Below the pieces are notes generated by a model that had not been told where the DNA came from, searched no databases, and worked only from the letters and a program-made list of their open reading frames with translations. Shown in pieces: positions 27,644 to 38,749 of a stretch of 64,000 bases of DNA. This DNA comes from Sphingosinicella microcystinivorans (GTDB lineage: Bacteria > Pseudomonadota > Alphaproteobacteria > Sphingomonadales > Sphingomonadaceae): assembly GCF_003634215.1 (NCBI RefSeq), contig NZ_RBWX01000011.1:124001-188000 (forward strand). The letters are read 5' to 3'. Within the stretch, counting starts at the first letter, position 1; each line of letters begins with the position of its first letter. Made by a program: the position numbers and the translations under genes.

Positions 27644-28507
27644 ATGAAAACGATCGGGGTCATCGGCTCGGGCCTGATGGGCAACGGCATCGCGCACGTC
27701 TCCGCGCTCGCCGGTTTCGACGTCATCCTTTCGGATGTCGAACTGGCACGCGCCGAGGCGGGCAAGGCAGTGATCGAGAAGAATCTCGGCCGCGCCGTAG
27801 CCAAGGGCACGATGCAAGTGGAAGAGGTGGAGGCCACGCTCGCGCGCATCCGCCTGACTACCGACCCCGCCGATTTTGCCGATTGCGATCTCGTGATCGA
27901 GGCCGCGACGGAGAACGAGGCGGTCAAGAAGGCGATCTTCAAGGGCCTCGCCCTGAAAGACTCCGCGCTTCTCGCCTCCAACACCTCGTCGATCTCGATC
28001 ACGCGCCTCGCGGCAGCGACAGATCGCCCCGACCGTTTCGTCGGCCTGCACTTCTTCAACCCCGTCCCGGTGATGAAGCTCGTGGAGATCATCCGCGGGC
28101 TCGCGACGTCGGACGCCACGACCGCGGCGATGCACGCCTTCTGCAAGGCGATCGGCAAGACCACGGTGGAAGCGCTCGATAGCCCGGCGTTCATCGTCAA
28201 CCGCGTGCTCTGTCCGATGATCAACGAGGCGATCTTCGCGCTCGGCGAAGGGGTCGGCTCCGTGGTGGATATCGACCAGGGCATGCGCCTTGGCGCCAAT
28301 CACCCGATGGGCCCGCTGACGCTCGCCGATTTCGTGGGCCTCGATACGCTGCTCAGCGTCATGCACGTGATGCAGGAAGCGACCGGTGATCCCAAGTATC
28401 GCCCGGCGCCGCTGCTCGTGAAGTACGTCGAGGCCGGCTGGTACGGCAAGAAGTCCGGCAAGGGCTTCTACGATTATTCCGGCGAGACGCCCGTTCCCAC
28501 CCGCTAA
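27644..28507 (+). CDS. 3-hydroxybutyryl-CoA (3-hydroxyacyl-CoA) dehydrogenase
   Basis: The protein has 287 residues from the ATG at 27644 ([18 protein letters not shown]). The Rossmann loop is GxGxMGxG, the catalytic region is [16 protein letters not shown], and the C-terminal helical domain includes [17 protein letters not shown] and [11 protein letters not shown]. It oxidises 3-hydroxyacyl-CoA with NAD(P)+ or runs in reverse for PHB or butyrate routes. Position directly after etfBA is common. The end overlaps the convergent nucleoside transporter by 4 nt. Confidence 0.95.
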   Translation: MKTIGVIGSGLMGNGIAHVSALAGFDVILSDVELARAEAGKAVIEKNLGRAVAKGTMQVEEVEATLARIRLTTDPADFADCDLVIEAATENEAVKKAIFKGLALKDSALLASNTSSISITRLAAATDRPDRFVGLHFFNPVPVMKLVEIIRGLATSDATTAAMHAFCKAIGKTTVEALDSPAFIVNRVLCPMINEAIFALGEGVGSVVDIDQGMRLGANHPMGPLTLADFVGLDTLLSVMHVMQEATGDPKYRPAPLLVKYVEAGWYGKKSGKGFYDYSGETPVPTR

Positions 28508-29736
28508 ACCGAGAGCAGAAGGCCCGCGAGGGCCGCGCTCATCAGGTTCGCAAGGCTGCCCGCAACGAGCGCCTTGATGCCGAGTCGTGCAATCATCGGC
28601 CGCTGGCTGGGCGCAAGACTGCCCGTCACGGCCATCTGAATCGCGATCGAGCTGAAGTTGGCGAAGCCGCAAAGCGCGAAGGTCACGATTGCCACGGTCG
28701 CGGGCGAGAGCGCCGCCTGCTGCGCGCTGAGATCGATGTAGGCCACGAATTCGTTGAGCACGACCTTGGTGCCGAAGAGGCCGCCCGCGATGCCGGCTTC
28801 GTCCCACGGCACGCCGAGCAGGTACATGATGGGCGCGAAGACGTGGCCGATCAGCTGCTGGAAGGTAAGCCCCTCCAGCCCGAACCAGCCGCCGACGCCC
28901 GAAAGCAGCCCGTTCGCCAGCGCGACCAGCGCCACGAACGCCAGCACCATTGCCCCCACGGCGACCGCGAGCTTGACGCCGGTCTGCGCACCCTGCGCGG
29001 CTGCCATGATGATGTTCGCGGGTTTTTCCTCGTCGTGGTCGGATATCTCCACGACCTCGCCCTGCGTGCGCGCGAGATCCGCAGGATCGTCGGGCATCAT
29101 CAGCTTCGCCATCAATATGCCGCCCGGCGCCGCCATGAAGCTCGCCGCGAGCAGATAATCGATGCTGATCCCCATGGAGGCGTAAGCGGCAAGGATGGTG
29201 CCCGCAACGCCGGCCATGCCGGACGACATCACCGCGAACAGCTGCGCGGGGCTGAGGCCCGCGAGGTAGGGCCGGATCACGAGCGGTGATTCGCTCTGGC
29301 CGACGAAGATGTTCGACGCCGCGCACAGCGATTCGACCTTGCTGATCCCGGTGATCTTTTCAAGCGCACCGCCGATCCAGCGGATGACGAGCTGCATCAC
29401 ACCGAGGTGATAGAGAATGGCGATGAGCGCGGCGAAGAAGATGATCGTCGGCAGCGCCTGAAACGCGAAGCTCTGCCCGAGCGGATCGCCGAGCAGCTTT
29501 CCGAACAGGAATTCGGAGCCCGCCCGTGCATAGCCGAGCAGTTCGCCAACGCCCGCGGAGAGCCAGGCGAGCGCGCGCCGCCCAGCCGGAACATAAAGCA
29601 CGAGCACAGCGATTCCCGCCTGAAGCGCGAAGGCGGCGCCCACAACACGCAGGCGGATAGCCTTGCGGTTGGAGGAGAATAGAACGGCGATGGCGAGAAT
29701 GAGTGCGATGCCGCCAAGGCCGATCAGTATGCGCAT
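28504..29736 (-). CDS. Concentrative nucleoside transporter, CNT/NupC family
   Basis: The protein has 410 residues, hydrophobic throughout. Family landmarks include [22 protein letters not shown], the [16 protein letters not shown]-type re-entrant hairpin (here [16 protein letters not shown]) and late [13 protein letters not shown] and [14 protein letters not shown] motifs. It imports nucleosides with Na+ or H+ across the inner membrane. GGGGGAA upstream of the ATG is a good ribosome-binding site. No nucleoside catabolic genes are adjacent. Confidence 0.95.
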   Translation of the reverse strand: MRILIGLGGIALILAIAVLFSSNRKAIRLRVVGAAFALQAGIAVLVLYVPAGRRALAWLSAGVGELLGYARAGSEFLFGKLLGDPLGQSFAFQALPTIIFFAALIAILYHLGVMQLVIRWIGGALEKITGISKVESLCAASNIFVGQSESPLVIRPYLAGLSPAQLFAVMSSGMAGVAGTILAAYASMGISIDYLLAASFMAAPGGILMAKLMMPDDPADLARTQGEVVEISDHDEEKPANIIMAAAQGAQTGVKLAVAVGAMVLAFVALVALANGLLSGVGGWFGLEGLTFQQLIGHVFAPIMYLLGVPWDEAGIAGGLFGTKVVLNEFVAYIDLSAQQAALSPATVAIVTFALCGFANFSSIAIQMAVTGSLAPSQRPMIARLGIKALVAGSLANLMSAALAGLLLSV

Positions 29737-29818
29737 TGTTCCCCCGGCAAATATCCGCGCCCAAGCATCCAGCTATATAGCTTTCTCGGACTGCGAAAAG
29801 CGGTTAGCAACAGGGCCG

Positions 29819-30454
29819 ATGACGACCTCCGCGCCGCCGATATCCCGCTCGCTCTTCGTGCTCTCAGTCCTCTACGGCGGCATGACCTGCATTGCCGGTA
29901 TCCTCGGCAACAAGCAGGTGGCGTTGGGGCCGCTCGCGGTGGAGGCCGGCATCTTCGCGTTTCTGCTGCTTGTCGTGCTGTCGAGCGCAGTCGCGGAGCT
30001 TCATGGACGCGAGACCGCGAACCGGCTGGTGGTACTGGGTTTCGTGCCATTGATCGTGTCGATGCTGCTGATCCTTACCGTGCTCGCCTTGCCCGCTTCG
30101 CCAGAGATGGACCCGCAGCGGCTGGCCGGTTTCCAGCTCGTGCTGGCGCAGAGCCCGCGGCTGATGGGCGCCGGAATTGTCGCCTACGGCATCTCGCAGC
30201 TTCTGAACGTCGGCCTTTTCAGTTTGATGCGCCGCGAAGGCGGACTTCTCTGGCTGCGCGGCGCGCTTGCGAGCGTGCTGTCTCAGATCGTCGACACGCT
30301 GATCTTCATCACGCTTGCCTTCTACGGCGTGTTCCCGATCCTCGACCTGATGATCGGCCAGATGCTGACGAAGGTGGTGCTGTCGGTCGTGCTGGTGCCG
30401 CCGCTGATCCACGGCTTCGTCGTACTGGGCCGGAAACTCGACGCGAACAGCTAG
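29819..30454 (+). CDS. Queuosine precursor transporter (VUT family)
   Basis: The protein has 211 residues from the ATG at 29819, with six predicted TM helices. VUT-family features are SAVAELHGRETANRLVVLGF near residue 60 and the conserved LRGALASVLSQIVDTLIFI block. These inner-membrane carriers (YhhQ/QPTR type) import queuosine precursors such as preQ0 or preQ1. The 82-nt gap upstream holds a palindrome AGCTATATAGCT (29771-29782) but I cannot fit a preQ1 riboswitch to it. The encoded GluQRS elsewhere in the window uses queuosine-modified tRNA. Confidence 0.88.
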   Translation: MTTSAPPISRSLFVLSVLYGGMTCIAGILGNKQVALGPLAVEAGIFAFLLLVVLSSAVAELHGRETANRLVVLGFVPLIVSMLLILTVLALPASPEMDPQRLAGFQLVLAQSPRLMGAGIVAYGISQLLNVGLFSLMRREGGLLWLRGALASVLSQIVDTLIFITLAFYGVFPILDLMIGQMLTKVVLSVVLVPPLIHGFVVLGRKLDANS

Positions 30455-31407
30455 CGACAGGTTGGCGCGTGGTCGCCGTCCTCGATCTCGACGGTGGCGT
30501 GATCGACGCCGAAACGTGATTGCAGCCTTTCGCGAATGGCCCTTTTCACAAGTGCAGAAGAGGCATCCGCACGGATACGCGCGTGCAGCGTTGCCATCGG
30601 CCGCTCTTGGCTGATCGACCAGACGTGGACGTGATGAATGCTCTCCACCCCGTCGACGTTCGCTGACAGATCCGCGACAACCGTATCCGCCTCGAGCCCT
30701 GCCGGTGCACCTTCGAGCAGAATATGCGCGGCATCCCGTGTCACGGCCCATGCACTTCGGAGGATGATGAGCGCCACGAAGACCGATAGCAGCGGATCGG
30801 CCGCCGTCCATCCGGTATAGAGAATGACGATCGCGGCGGTGATGGTCCCGACCGAGCCAAGAAGATCGCCCGCGACGTGCGCGAGCGCGCCGCGCACATT
30901 GAGATTGCCCCGATCCGCGCCAAAGAGCAGCCAGAAGGCAAGGATGTTCACGACGAGACCGGCGACCGCGATGCCCAGCATCGTCGGCGCCGCAATGGCG
31001 GGCGGATTCTGGAGACGCTCCACGGCTTCCCAGACGATGAACGCGGCGATCACAAACAGCGTGAGACCGTTCACGAAGGCGACAAGCACCGAAAAGCGAT
31101 CGAAACCGAACGTGCGCCGCCAGTCCGCCGGCCGCCGCGCCAGCCGGAACGCGAACCAGGCGAGCGCGAGCGCCGCGAAATCGGTGAGCATGTGCCCCGC
31201 GTCCGCAAGCAGCGCCAGCGAACCGGAAACGATCCCGCCCACGACCTCGGCAATCATGAAGCCGCCCGTGAGCAGCGCAGCAAGGCCGACGCGGTGCTCG
31301 TTGCCGACACTCACGGTCGGCGCGTGCGAATGGCTATGTCCGTGACCGTGACCGTGATCATGGCCGTGGTCATGATCCGTGTGCGGGTGGTCGTGGTCGC
31401 GGCTCAT
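30451..31407 (-). CDS. Cation diffusion facilitator, Zn2+/Co2+ efflux type
   Basis: The protein has 318 residues. The N-terminus is extremely His-rich (alternating HD/HG repeats over residues 4-28), followed by six TM helices and a cytoplasmic C-terminal domain. Metal site A is present as HMLTD in TM2 and HVAGD in TM5. This matches the CzcD/ZitB group that exports zinc by H+ antiport. It lies downstream of the DUF3052 gene on the same strand, separated by an inverted repeat. There is no obvious ribosome-binding site before the ATG. Confidence 0.93.
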   Translation of the reverse strand: MSRDHDHPHTDHDHGHDHGHGHGHSHSHAPTVSVGNEHRVGLAALLTGGFMIAEVVGGIVSGSLALLADAGHMLTDFAALALAWFAFRLARRPADWRRTFGFDRFSVLVAFVNGLTLFVIAAFIVWEAVERLQNPPAIAAPTMLGIAVAGLVVNILAFWLLFGADRGNLNVRGALAHVAGDLLGSVGTITAAIVILYTGWTAADPLLSVFVALIILRSAWAVTRDAAHILLEGAPAGLEADTVVADLSANVDGVESIHHVHVWSISQERPMATLHARIRADASSALVKRAIRERLQSRFGVDHATVEIEDGDHAPTCR

Positions 31408-31417
31408 GCGAAAACTC

Positions 31418-31441
31418 TGACGCTCTTTGGACGCAGCGTCA
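31418..31441 (-). promoter_or_regulatory. Inverted repeat between DUF3052 and CDF genes: operator, terminator or attenuator
   Basis: TGACGCT at 31418-31424 and AGCGTCA at 31435-31441 form a perfect 7-bp inverted repeat with a 10-nt spacer. On the minus strand it is followed by GAGTTTTC just before the CDF ATG. It could terminate the upstream gene, fold in the CDF leader, or be an operator for metal-responsive control. Confidence 0.4.
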
Positions 31442-31465
31442 ATAAAAACAGAATGTTACGTGATA

Positions 31466-31891
31466 TCACCGTGCGGCTCGCAGCTCTTTTCGAACCACCA
31501 GTTTCAAGCCTGACCAGACTGCATCGACAGCACAGACCTTCACATCGACGAAGCCGAGCGGAAGCGCGGCGGCACGCACGACGTCTTCGGTGATGTCGGT
31601 TTCGACTTTCGCGCTCTTCTTCGGCCATGAAACCCACACCATACCCGTGGGCGCGAGGAGGATGCGCAAAGCTGCAAGATCGTCTTCCAGCGCGCTGCGC
31701 CGCGTTTCGAAAACATGGGCGAACGCAAGCCCGGGTTCAGGCACCGCAACGAGGCGCTGAACGGTGCCCGATGCGGCGATCTCCTCCGCAACCGTTTCGG
31801 GCATCCCCTTTCGCCACGCGGTTTCGCCGTCGCGAACCCCGAGCTTGCGGGCAAGCGGGGTTCCTGAATAGCCCGCGGCGGACCCTGTCAT
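31466..31891 (-). CDS. DUF3052 family protein
   Basis: The protein has 141 residues, cytoplasmic. The family pattern is GYSGTPLARKLGVRDGE at the N-terminus, a middle FETRRSALEDDLAALRILLAPTGMVWVSWPKK, and ITEDVVRAAALPLGFVDVKVCAVDAVWSGLKLVVRK at the end (shortened: ITEDVVR...GFVDVK...WSGLKLV). The function is unknown. It has a purine-rich ribosome-binding site (GGGGAAGAGAAG) next to the ATG. It precedes the CDF exporter on the same strand. Confidence 0.85.
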   Translation of the reverse strand: MTGSAAGYSGTPLARKLGVRDGETAWRKGMPETVAEEIAASGTVQRLVAVPEPGLAFAHVFETRRSALEDDLAALRILLAPTGMVWVSWPKKSAKVETDITEDVVRAAALPLGFVDVKVCAVDAVWSGLKLVVRKELRAAR

Positions 31892-31957
31892 CTTCTCTTC
31901 CCCTTTCGCGCCGAGCCTTTATAGCGGCGCACGATCATGCCTGAGGAGTCCTGCCGA

Positions 31958-32860
31958 ATGTCCGCCGACCACACGCCCGATCCGGCCATGCTCGCCAAGG
32001 CCGAAACGCTGACGGAGGCGCTGCCCTTCATCCAGAAATATGTCGGCCAGACCTTCGTGGTGAAATACGGTGGCCACGCGATGGGCGACCCTGAGCGCGC
32101 GATCGATTTCGCGGAGGACGTGGTCCTTCTGAAGGCGATCGGTATCAACCCGATCGTCGTGCATGGCGGCGGGCCGCAGATCGGCAACATGCTCGGGCGG
32201 CTCGGCATCAAGTCGGAGTTCGTGGACGGCCTGCGCGTTACCGATGCGGCCACTGCGGAAGTCGCTGAAATGGTCCTGGCAGGCGCGATCAACAAGGACC
32301 TCGTCAGCTGGATCGGCCGTGCAGGCGGCACCGCCGTCGGCATTTCCGGCAAGGATGCCAAGCTCGTGACGGCGCGCAAGCTGACGCGCACGGCGCGCGA
32401 CCCGGACAGCGCCATCGAACGGGTCGTCGACCTGGGCTTCGTGGGCGAGCCGATTTCCGTGAACGCCAAGATCCTGGACCTGATGACGCGTTCAGACGTG
32501 ATCCCGGTGATCGCGCCGATCGCCGAGGATGCGGAAGGCCACACCTACAACATCAATGCCGACACGATGGCGGGCGCGATCGCGGGCGCAGTGGGCGCGG
32601 CGCGGCTGATGCTGCTAACCGACGTGCCGGGCGTGCTGGCGAAGGACAAGTCGCTGCTGACCGACCTGACGCCCGCGCGCATTGAGGAATTGATCACCGA
32701 CGGCACGATTTCGGGCGGCATGATCCCGAAGCTCGAAACCTGCCTGTCTGCAGTGACCGGCGGCGTTGAAGCCGCTGTTATTCTGGATGGCCGCGTGCCG
32801 CATGCGCTGCTGCTTGAAATCTTCACGCGCAAGGGGGCGGGTACGCTGATCCGCGCTTAG
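31958..32860 (+). CDS. argB: Acetylglutamate kinase
   Basis: The protein has 300 residues from the ATG at 31958, 9 nt after GAGGAG; an upstream ATG at 31937 is less likely. Motifs are [53 protein letters not shown] and a C-terminal GAGTLI. It performs the second step of arginine synthesis. The extra N-terminal helix ([16 protein letters not shown]) is the kind found in arginine-inhibited hexameric enzymes, so feedback inhibition is likely. Confidence 0.96.
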   Translation: MSADHTPDPAMLAKAETLTEALPFIQKYVGQTFVVKYGGHAMGDPERAIDFAEDVVLLKAIGINPIVVHGGGPQIGNMLGRLGIKSEFVDGLRVTDAATAEVAEMVLAGAINKDLVSWIGRAGGTAVGISGKDAKLVTARKLTRTARDPDSAIERVVDLGFVGEPISVNAKILDLMTRSDVIPVIAPIAEDAEGHTYNINADTMAGAIAGAVGAARLMLLTDVPGVLAKDKSLLTDLTPARIEELITDGTISGGMIPKLETCLSAVTGGVEAAVILDGRVPHALLLEIFTRKGAGTLIRA

Positions 32861-32863
32861 CCG

Positions 32864-32885
32864 AAAGTTGCGCCGCGCAACTTTT
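32864..32885. terminator. Bidirectional terminator between argB and MFS gene
   Basis: AAAGTTGCG and CGCAACTTT form a perfect 9-bp stem with a 3-nt loop (CCG). T-rich ends occur on both strands. It sits exactly between the convergent stops of argB and the MFS gene. Confidence 0.65.
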
Positions 32886-34159
32886 CAGACCGTGCCGAGC
32901 GCGCGCTGAATGCGGTGAATCCGAAGGCACGGAATCACGATCAGCAGGTTGGCGAGCCCGACCGCGAGCAGGATTTGCGGCACGTCCAGTCCCGCTTTCA
33001 GAAGCACGCCCGAGCCGAGCGCCGCGGCGACCATGAAGCCGGAATTGATAATGTTGTTGGCCGCGATGGTGCGCGCCCGCGCGGACGGATCGCTCGCCGT
33101 CTGCAGCAACGCATAGAGCGGCACGATGAACGCGCCAGCAGCGACGGACAGCCCGAAGAGATCGAGCACGATCCGCCAGCTGCCGGGATCGGCAAGGAAA
33201 GCGCCGACACCGATGAGTTCGGCATGCGGAACATCGAATGCAAGGATCGCAAAGTAGAGGTCGGCGATGAACGCGGTCATCAGCACGGCGGACGCGGGGG
33301 CATAGCGCACCGAGACGGCACCTTTCAGGAGCCGCGCGACAACGAGCGAGCCGGTCGCGACGCCCACCGAGAAGATGGTGAGAAACAGCGTGGCCACGGT
33401 TTCCGCGCCGCCGAGATCGCCCTTCACCAGCGGCACGAACAGGCTGGTGAACACGGCGCCCACCGACCAGAACCACGAGACGGCGAGCACCGCGCGGCCG
33501 AGCTGCGGATCGCGCGTCACCTCGCGCGTGATGCGGAGCGAGCTTGCGAGGATGTTCCATTCGATACGCGCGCGGCCGGGCGGGGGCGCTGCAGGCACCT
33601 GCCGGCCGCTGACATAGCCGAGCACAGCGACCGCCACGATTCCCCACGCCGAAACCTGCGGCGCGAGGAGGCCCCCGGCGACTTGTCCCGTGAGAATGGC
33701 GATGAACGTACCCGCTTCGACGAAGCCGGTGCCCGTGAGCAGTTCCTGCGGCGCGAGATGCTGGGGCAGGATCGCATATTTGATCGGCCCGAAGAATGTG
33801 GAGTGCAGGCCCATGGAAAACAGTACCAGCATCATCAGCGGCACAGAACCAAGCGTCAGCGCCGCCGCGCCGACAAGCATGATGCCGATCTCGGCCGCCT
33901 TGATGATGCGGACGAGCCGCGCCTTGTCGACGCTGTCGGCGATCTGCCCGGCGAGCGCGGAAAACAGCACGAACGGCAGGATGAACACGCCCGCCGCCGC
34001 CGTGACGATCTGCGCCGAGGCGGCCGTGTCTCCCGCCAGCAGCGTGTAGGTGATGAGGAACAGCATCGCCGTCTTGTAGAAATTGTCGTTGAACGCGCCC
34101 AGGAACTGGGTGGCGAACAGCGGCCCGAAGCGGCGCGCGGCGAGAAGAGGGATGCCCAC
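32885..34159 (-). CDS. MFS transporter
   Basis: The protein has about 424 residues with roughly 12 TM helices. The N-terminal RRFGPLFATQFLGAFNDNFYKTAMLFL is typical of the LplT/lysophospholipid-flippase-like MFS subgroup, which is often encoded with acyltransferases; none is adjacent here. I place the start at the GTG at 34159 because the open frame continues to 34312 and would overlap the divergent gene at 34263. No ribosome-binding site decides it. The substrate is unknown. Confidence 0.85.
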   Translation of the reverse strand: MGIPLLAARRFGPLFATQFLGAFNDNFYKTAMLFLITYTLLAGDTAASAQIVTAAAGVFILPFVLFSALAGQIADSVDKARLVRIIKAAEIGIMLVGAAALTLGSVPLMMLVLFSMGLHSTFFGPIKYAILPQHLAPQELLTGTGFVEAGTFIAILTGQVAGGLLAPQVSAWGIVAVAVLGYVSGRQVPAAPPPGRARIEWNILASSLRITREVTRDPQLGRAVLAVSWFWSVGAVFTSLFVPLVKGDLGGAETVATLFLTIFSVGVATGSLVVARLLKGAVSVRYAPASAVLMTAFIADLYFAILAFDVPHAELIGVGAFLADPGSWRIVLDLFGLSVAAGAFIVPLYALLQTASDPSARARTIAANNIINSGFMVAAALGSGVLLKAGLDVPQILLAVGLANLLIVIPCLRIHRIQRALGTV

Positions 34160-34262
34160 GGCGGCGGACGCTAGCGCGGCGCGGGGACCTGCGAAAGCCC
34201 ATCCTTGCGGAATGCGCCGCAGCGCGCCAGAATTGCCGCCTGAAAACAGTGGAGTCTCGATT

Positions 34263-34625
34263 ATGGCAAGCAGACCGGAAACACAGGGTTTCGATCTCAA
34301 CCGGCCGACCATCGTGGCGCTGTTGATCCTCGTCGGCGCCGTTTCCGGCCTGCCGACACTGTTGGGAGCGATCCTCGCCTATGTGTGGCGCGGCGCAGCA
34401 GAGAACGCTGCGTGGGAGGAGAGCCACTACGCTTATCACATCCGCGGTTTCTGGATCACGGTGGTTTGCGTGATCGCCTTGAGCGTGTTGACGCTCCTGA
34501 CCTTCGGGCTCGCCGCGTTCCTGTTTCCGCTGATTTCGATTTGGCTTGTCGTGCGCGCCGTCGTTTCGATCGCGAAGGCCCAGCGCCACGAGCCCATGCC
34601 GGACCCGAATACGTATCTATGGTAA
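34263..34625 (+). CDS. DUF4870-like small membrane protein
   Basis: The protein has 120 residues with TGGAG about 8 nt before the ATG. Three hydrophobic helices lie at about 16-38, 62-84 and 84-105. A conserved-looking [12 protein letters not shown] segment precedes the second helix, as in the Tic20/DUF4870 type where an SH-x-x-HxR/Q-like segment enters a TM hairpin. The function is unknown. It is followed 43 nt later by acs. Confidence 0.75.
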   Translation: MASRPETQGFDLNRPTIVALLILVGAVSGLPTLLGAILAYVWRGAAENAAWEESHYAYHIRGFWITVVCVIALSVLTLLTFGLAAFLFPLISIWLVVRAVVSIAKAQRHEPMPDPNTYLW

Positions 34626-34668
34626 TGCGGCGGGCGTGCCGCGAAACGTCCTGGGGAGAGTTTTAGCA

Positions 34669-36618
<1,950 letters not shown>

Positions 36619-36659
36619 GCGAAACCAAATCATAACGTCCGCAAACTATGCGGGAACGA

Positions 36660-36685
36660 TTGCCGGAACCGCCCAAGTCCGGCAA
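36660..36685. other. Hairpin after acs
   Basis: TTGCCGGA and TCCGGCAA form a perfect 8-bp stem with a 10-nt loop, 41 nt after the acs stop and about 80 nt before the next start. No T-run follows, so it is a weak or Rho-linked terminator candidate or a leader hairpin of the CsgG-like gene. Confidence 0.35.
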
Positions 36686-36764
36686 TATACGCTCCGGCTG
36701 CGGGCGGCGCCGGAAACGGCGACTGGGGTTTCGCCAACCAGCACATTTGAACATGGGGAATGTT

Positions 36765-37538
36765 ATGAAGATCCTGAAAACACTTGGCTTCGGCGTTGCC
36801 GTGGCCGCCATGGCCGTCGCTTCGGGCACGGCATCCGCGCAATCGCAGTCCTCCGCGCGCAAGGCGCAGACGAAGAGCATGCAGGAAATCCCGGTCTGCC
36901 AGAAGCGGCTCGGCACGGTTTCGATCGTCGAGCCGGACACCAACTGGTGGCAGCAGCTTGGCCTCGGCAGCCCGGAAGCGATCATCAAGCTGTTCGTGAT
37001 GAAATCCGGCTGCTTCGGCCTCGTCGATCGCGGCAAGGGCCTCGCCAGCCGCAACATCGAGCGCGCTCTTGCCGATTCCGGCGAACTGCAGGCGAACTCC
37101 AACATCGGCAAGCGCCAGGTGAAGGCAGCCGACTATTTCATCGTTCCCGATCTCGTTTCCAAGAACGAGAACTCGGGCGGCGGCGGCATCGGCGCCATTG
37201 CGGGCGGCCTGCTCGGCAGCCGCACGCTCGGCATGATCGCGGGCGGCCTTTCCACGAAGAGCAAGGAAGCCAACGTGATGCTCACGCTGGTGAACGCGCG
37301 CACCACGGAGCAGGAGCGCCTGACCGAAGGTTACTTCCGCAAGAAGGACCTTTCGTGGGCGGCCGGCGGCGGCGGCGGCTGGTGGGGCGGCTTTGGCGGT
37401 GCCGGCGGCGGCGGCTATTCGAACACCGAGATCGGTCAGGTCATCACGCTCGCCTATCTCGACGCCTACAAGCAGCTCGTGACGCAGCTCGGCGGTCTGC
37501 CGGTAGACCCAAGCGCTGCGGCACCGGTCGCGCAGTAA
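36765..37538 (+). CDS. CsgG/HfaB-like secreted protein with Gly-rich segments
   Basis: The protein has 257 residues from the ATG at 36765 (MKILKTLGFG), 5 nt after GGGGA; an ATG at 36753 is an alternative. A signal peptide ends near ASAQS (about 28). There is no lipobox Cys, unlike classical CsgG. The body resembles CsgG/HfaB: VDRGKGLASRNIERALADSGEL, then AADYFIVPDLV and VMLTLVNARTTEQERLTEG. Two Gly-rich insertions (ENSGGGGIGAIAGG and AAGGGGGWWGGFGGAGGGG) are unusual. It is probably periplasmic or outer-membrane associated; the export role is inferred only from the fold. It ends at a clear terminator. Confidence 0.72.
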   Translation: MKILKTLGFGVAVAAMAVASGTASAQSQSSARKAQTKSMQEIPVCQKRLGTVSIVEPDTNWWQQLGLGSPEAIIKLFVMKSGCFGLVDRGKGLASRNIERALADSGELQANSNIGKRQVKAADYFIVPDLVSKNENSGGGGIGAIAGGLLGSRTLGMIAGGLSTKSKEANVMLTLVNARTTEQERLTEGYFRKKDLSWAAGGGGGWWGGFGGAGGGGYSNTEIGQVITLAYLDAYKQLVTQLGGLPVDPSAAAPVAQ

Positions 37539-37556
37539 ACACCAATACGCCGGAAA

Positions 37557-37586
37557 GGGGCGGCTCCGCTTGGCGCCGCCCTTTTT
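37557..37586 (+). terminator. Intrinsic terminator after CsgG-like gene
   Basis: GGGCGGC (37558-37564) pairs with GCCGCCC (37575-37581) over a 10-nt loop and is followed by TTTTTC. It lies 20 nt after the stop of the CsgG-like gene. Confidence 0.8.
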
Positions 37587-37606
37587 CTTTGCCCGAAAGA
37601 ATATAC

Positions 37607-38107
37607 GTGACCGAAAAGACCGTCTGGAAAGGCCGCTTCCTCGAAGCCGTCGTCGAAAACGACTGGGAATATGTGCGCCGGCCCGGGGGCATGGGCGCGG
37701 CGGTGATCCTTGCCGTGACGGAGGCCCGGGAGATCGTGCTTGTCGAGCAGCACCGCGTGCCGCTCGGCGCGGCGTGCCTTGAACTTCCGGCCGGTCTCGT
37801 TGGCGACGACGGGCCCGAAGAGGTGCTGACGGCGGCGCGCCGCGAACTTGAGGAAGAAACCGGCTTTCACGCGGACGCCGTGGAAGACCTCGGCATGTTC
37901 ACCTCCTCCCCCGGCATGACCAGCGAGCACTTCACGCTGGTACGGGCAACGGGTCTTGCGCGGGTGGGCCCCGGTGGTGGCGTCGATGGCGAGGCCATCA
38001 CCGTTCACTGCGTTCCGATTTCGACACTGCCGGCGTTTATCGCCGAAAAGCGCCGCGCAGGCGTGATGATCGACGTTCGGCTGCTCGCCGCGCTGACACT
38101 TCTGTAA
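37607..38107 (+). CDS. NUDIX hydrolase, ADP-ribose pyrophosphatase type
   Basis: The protein has 166 residues with a GTG start (VTEKTVWKGRF) in place of any ATG. The Nudix box AARRELEEETGF follows the ADPRase-type ELPAGLVGDDGPEE, and EHRVPLG is preceded by the VLVEQ strand typical of ADP-sugar hydrolases. The proline downstream of the box (SSPGMTSE) also fits. It probably cleaves ADP-ribose. It starts 20 nt after the terminator, so it may have its own promoter or rely on read-through. Confidence 0.87.
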   Translation: MTEKTVWKGRFLEAVVENDWEYVRRPGGMGAAVILAVTEAREIVLVEQHRVPLGAACLELPAGLVGDDGPEEVLTAARRELEEETGFHADAVEDLGMFTSSPGMTSEHFTLVRATGLARVGPGGGVDGEAITVHCVPISTLPAFIAEKRRAGVMIDVRLLAALTLL

Positions 38108-38154
38108 GGGCGCGGGACTTGCGGCAAACCGCTGTCGCCGTCTAGGGGAGTGCC

Positions 38155-38742
38155 ATGACCGCATCCAACGACCGCGACAACGGCATCCCGGAAGACGTTC
38201 TCGCCTCCGTCCGCCGTCTCATCGAATGGGCCGGAGACGACCCCGCCCGCGAGGGACTTGCCGATACGCCCGGTCGTGTCGCGCGCGCCTATCGCGAGTA
38301 TTTCCGCGGCTATGACGAAGATCCCGCGCGCCACCTTTCGCGTACCTTCGAAGAGGTCGGCGGCTATGACGAGATCGTGCTGCTGCGCGACATCGCATTC
38401 CAGTCGCACTGCGAACATCACATGGCGCCGATCATCGGCAAGGCGCACATCGCCTATCTGCCGGGCGACCGCGTGGTCGGCATTTCGAAGCTCGCGCGCG
38501 TCCTCAAGGGCTTCGCCTCGCGCCTTCAGGTGCAGGAGCGCCTGACCGCCGAGGTCGCCGACTGCATCTGGGAACACCTTCAGCCGCGCGGCGTCGCCGT
38601 CGTGATCGAGGCGGCGCACGCCTGCATGTCCGCACGCGGCGTCAACACGCCGGGCGTCACCATGACGACAAGCCGCATGATGGGCGTGTTCCGCGAGGAC
38701 GAACGCAGCCGCAAGGAAGTGCTGAGCCTGATGGGGCTGTGA
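38155..38742 (+). CDS. folE: GTP cyclohydrolase I
   Basis: The protein has 195 residues with GGGGAG before the ATG. Zinc ligands are visible in [14 protein letters not shown] and [11 protein letters not shown], with [13 protein letters not shown] between them. It makes 7,8-dihydroneopterin triphosphate for folate and is also the entry to queuosine precursors. This is the zinc-dependent FolE type IA. Confidence 0.97.
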   Translation: MTASNDRDNGIPEDVLASVRRLIEWAGDDPAREGLADTPGRVARAYREYFRGYDEDPARHLSRTFEEVGGYDEIVLLRDIAFQSHCEHHMAPIIGKAHIAYLPGDRVVGISKLARVLKGFASRLQVQERLTAEVADCIWEHLQPRGVAVVIEAAHACMSARGVNTPGVTMTTSRMMGVFREDERSRKEVLSLMGL

Positions 38743-38749
38743 CGCCCCG

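Noticed and set aside
29737-29818. preQ1 riboswitch before the queuosine-precursor transporter
   Set aside because: The gap shows only a 12-nt palindrome; no preQ1-I or preQ1-II loop pattern could be fitted by eye.
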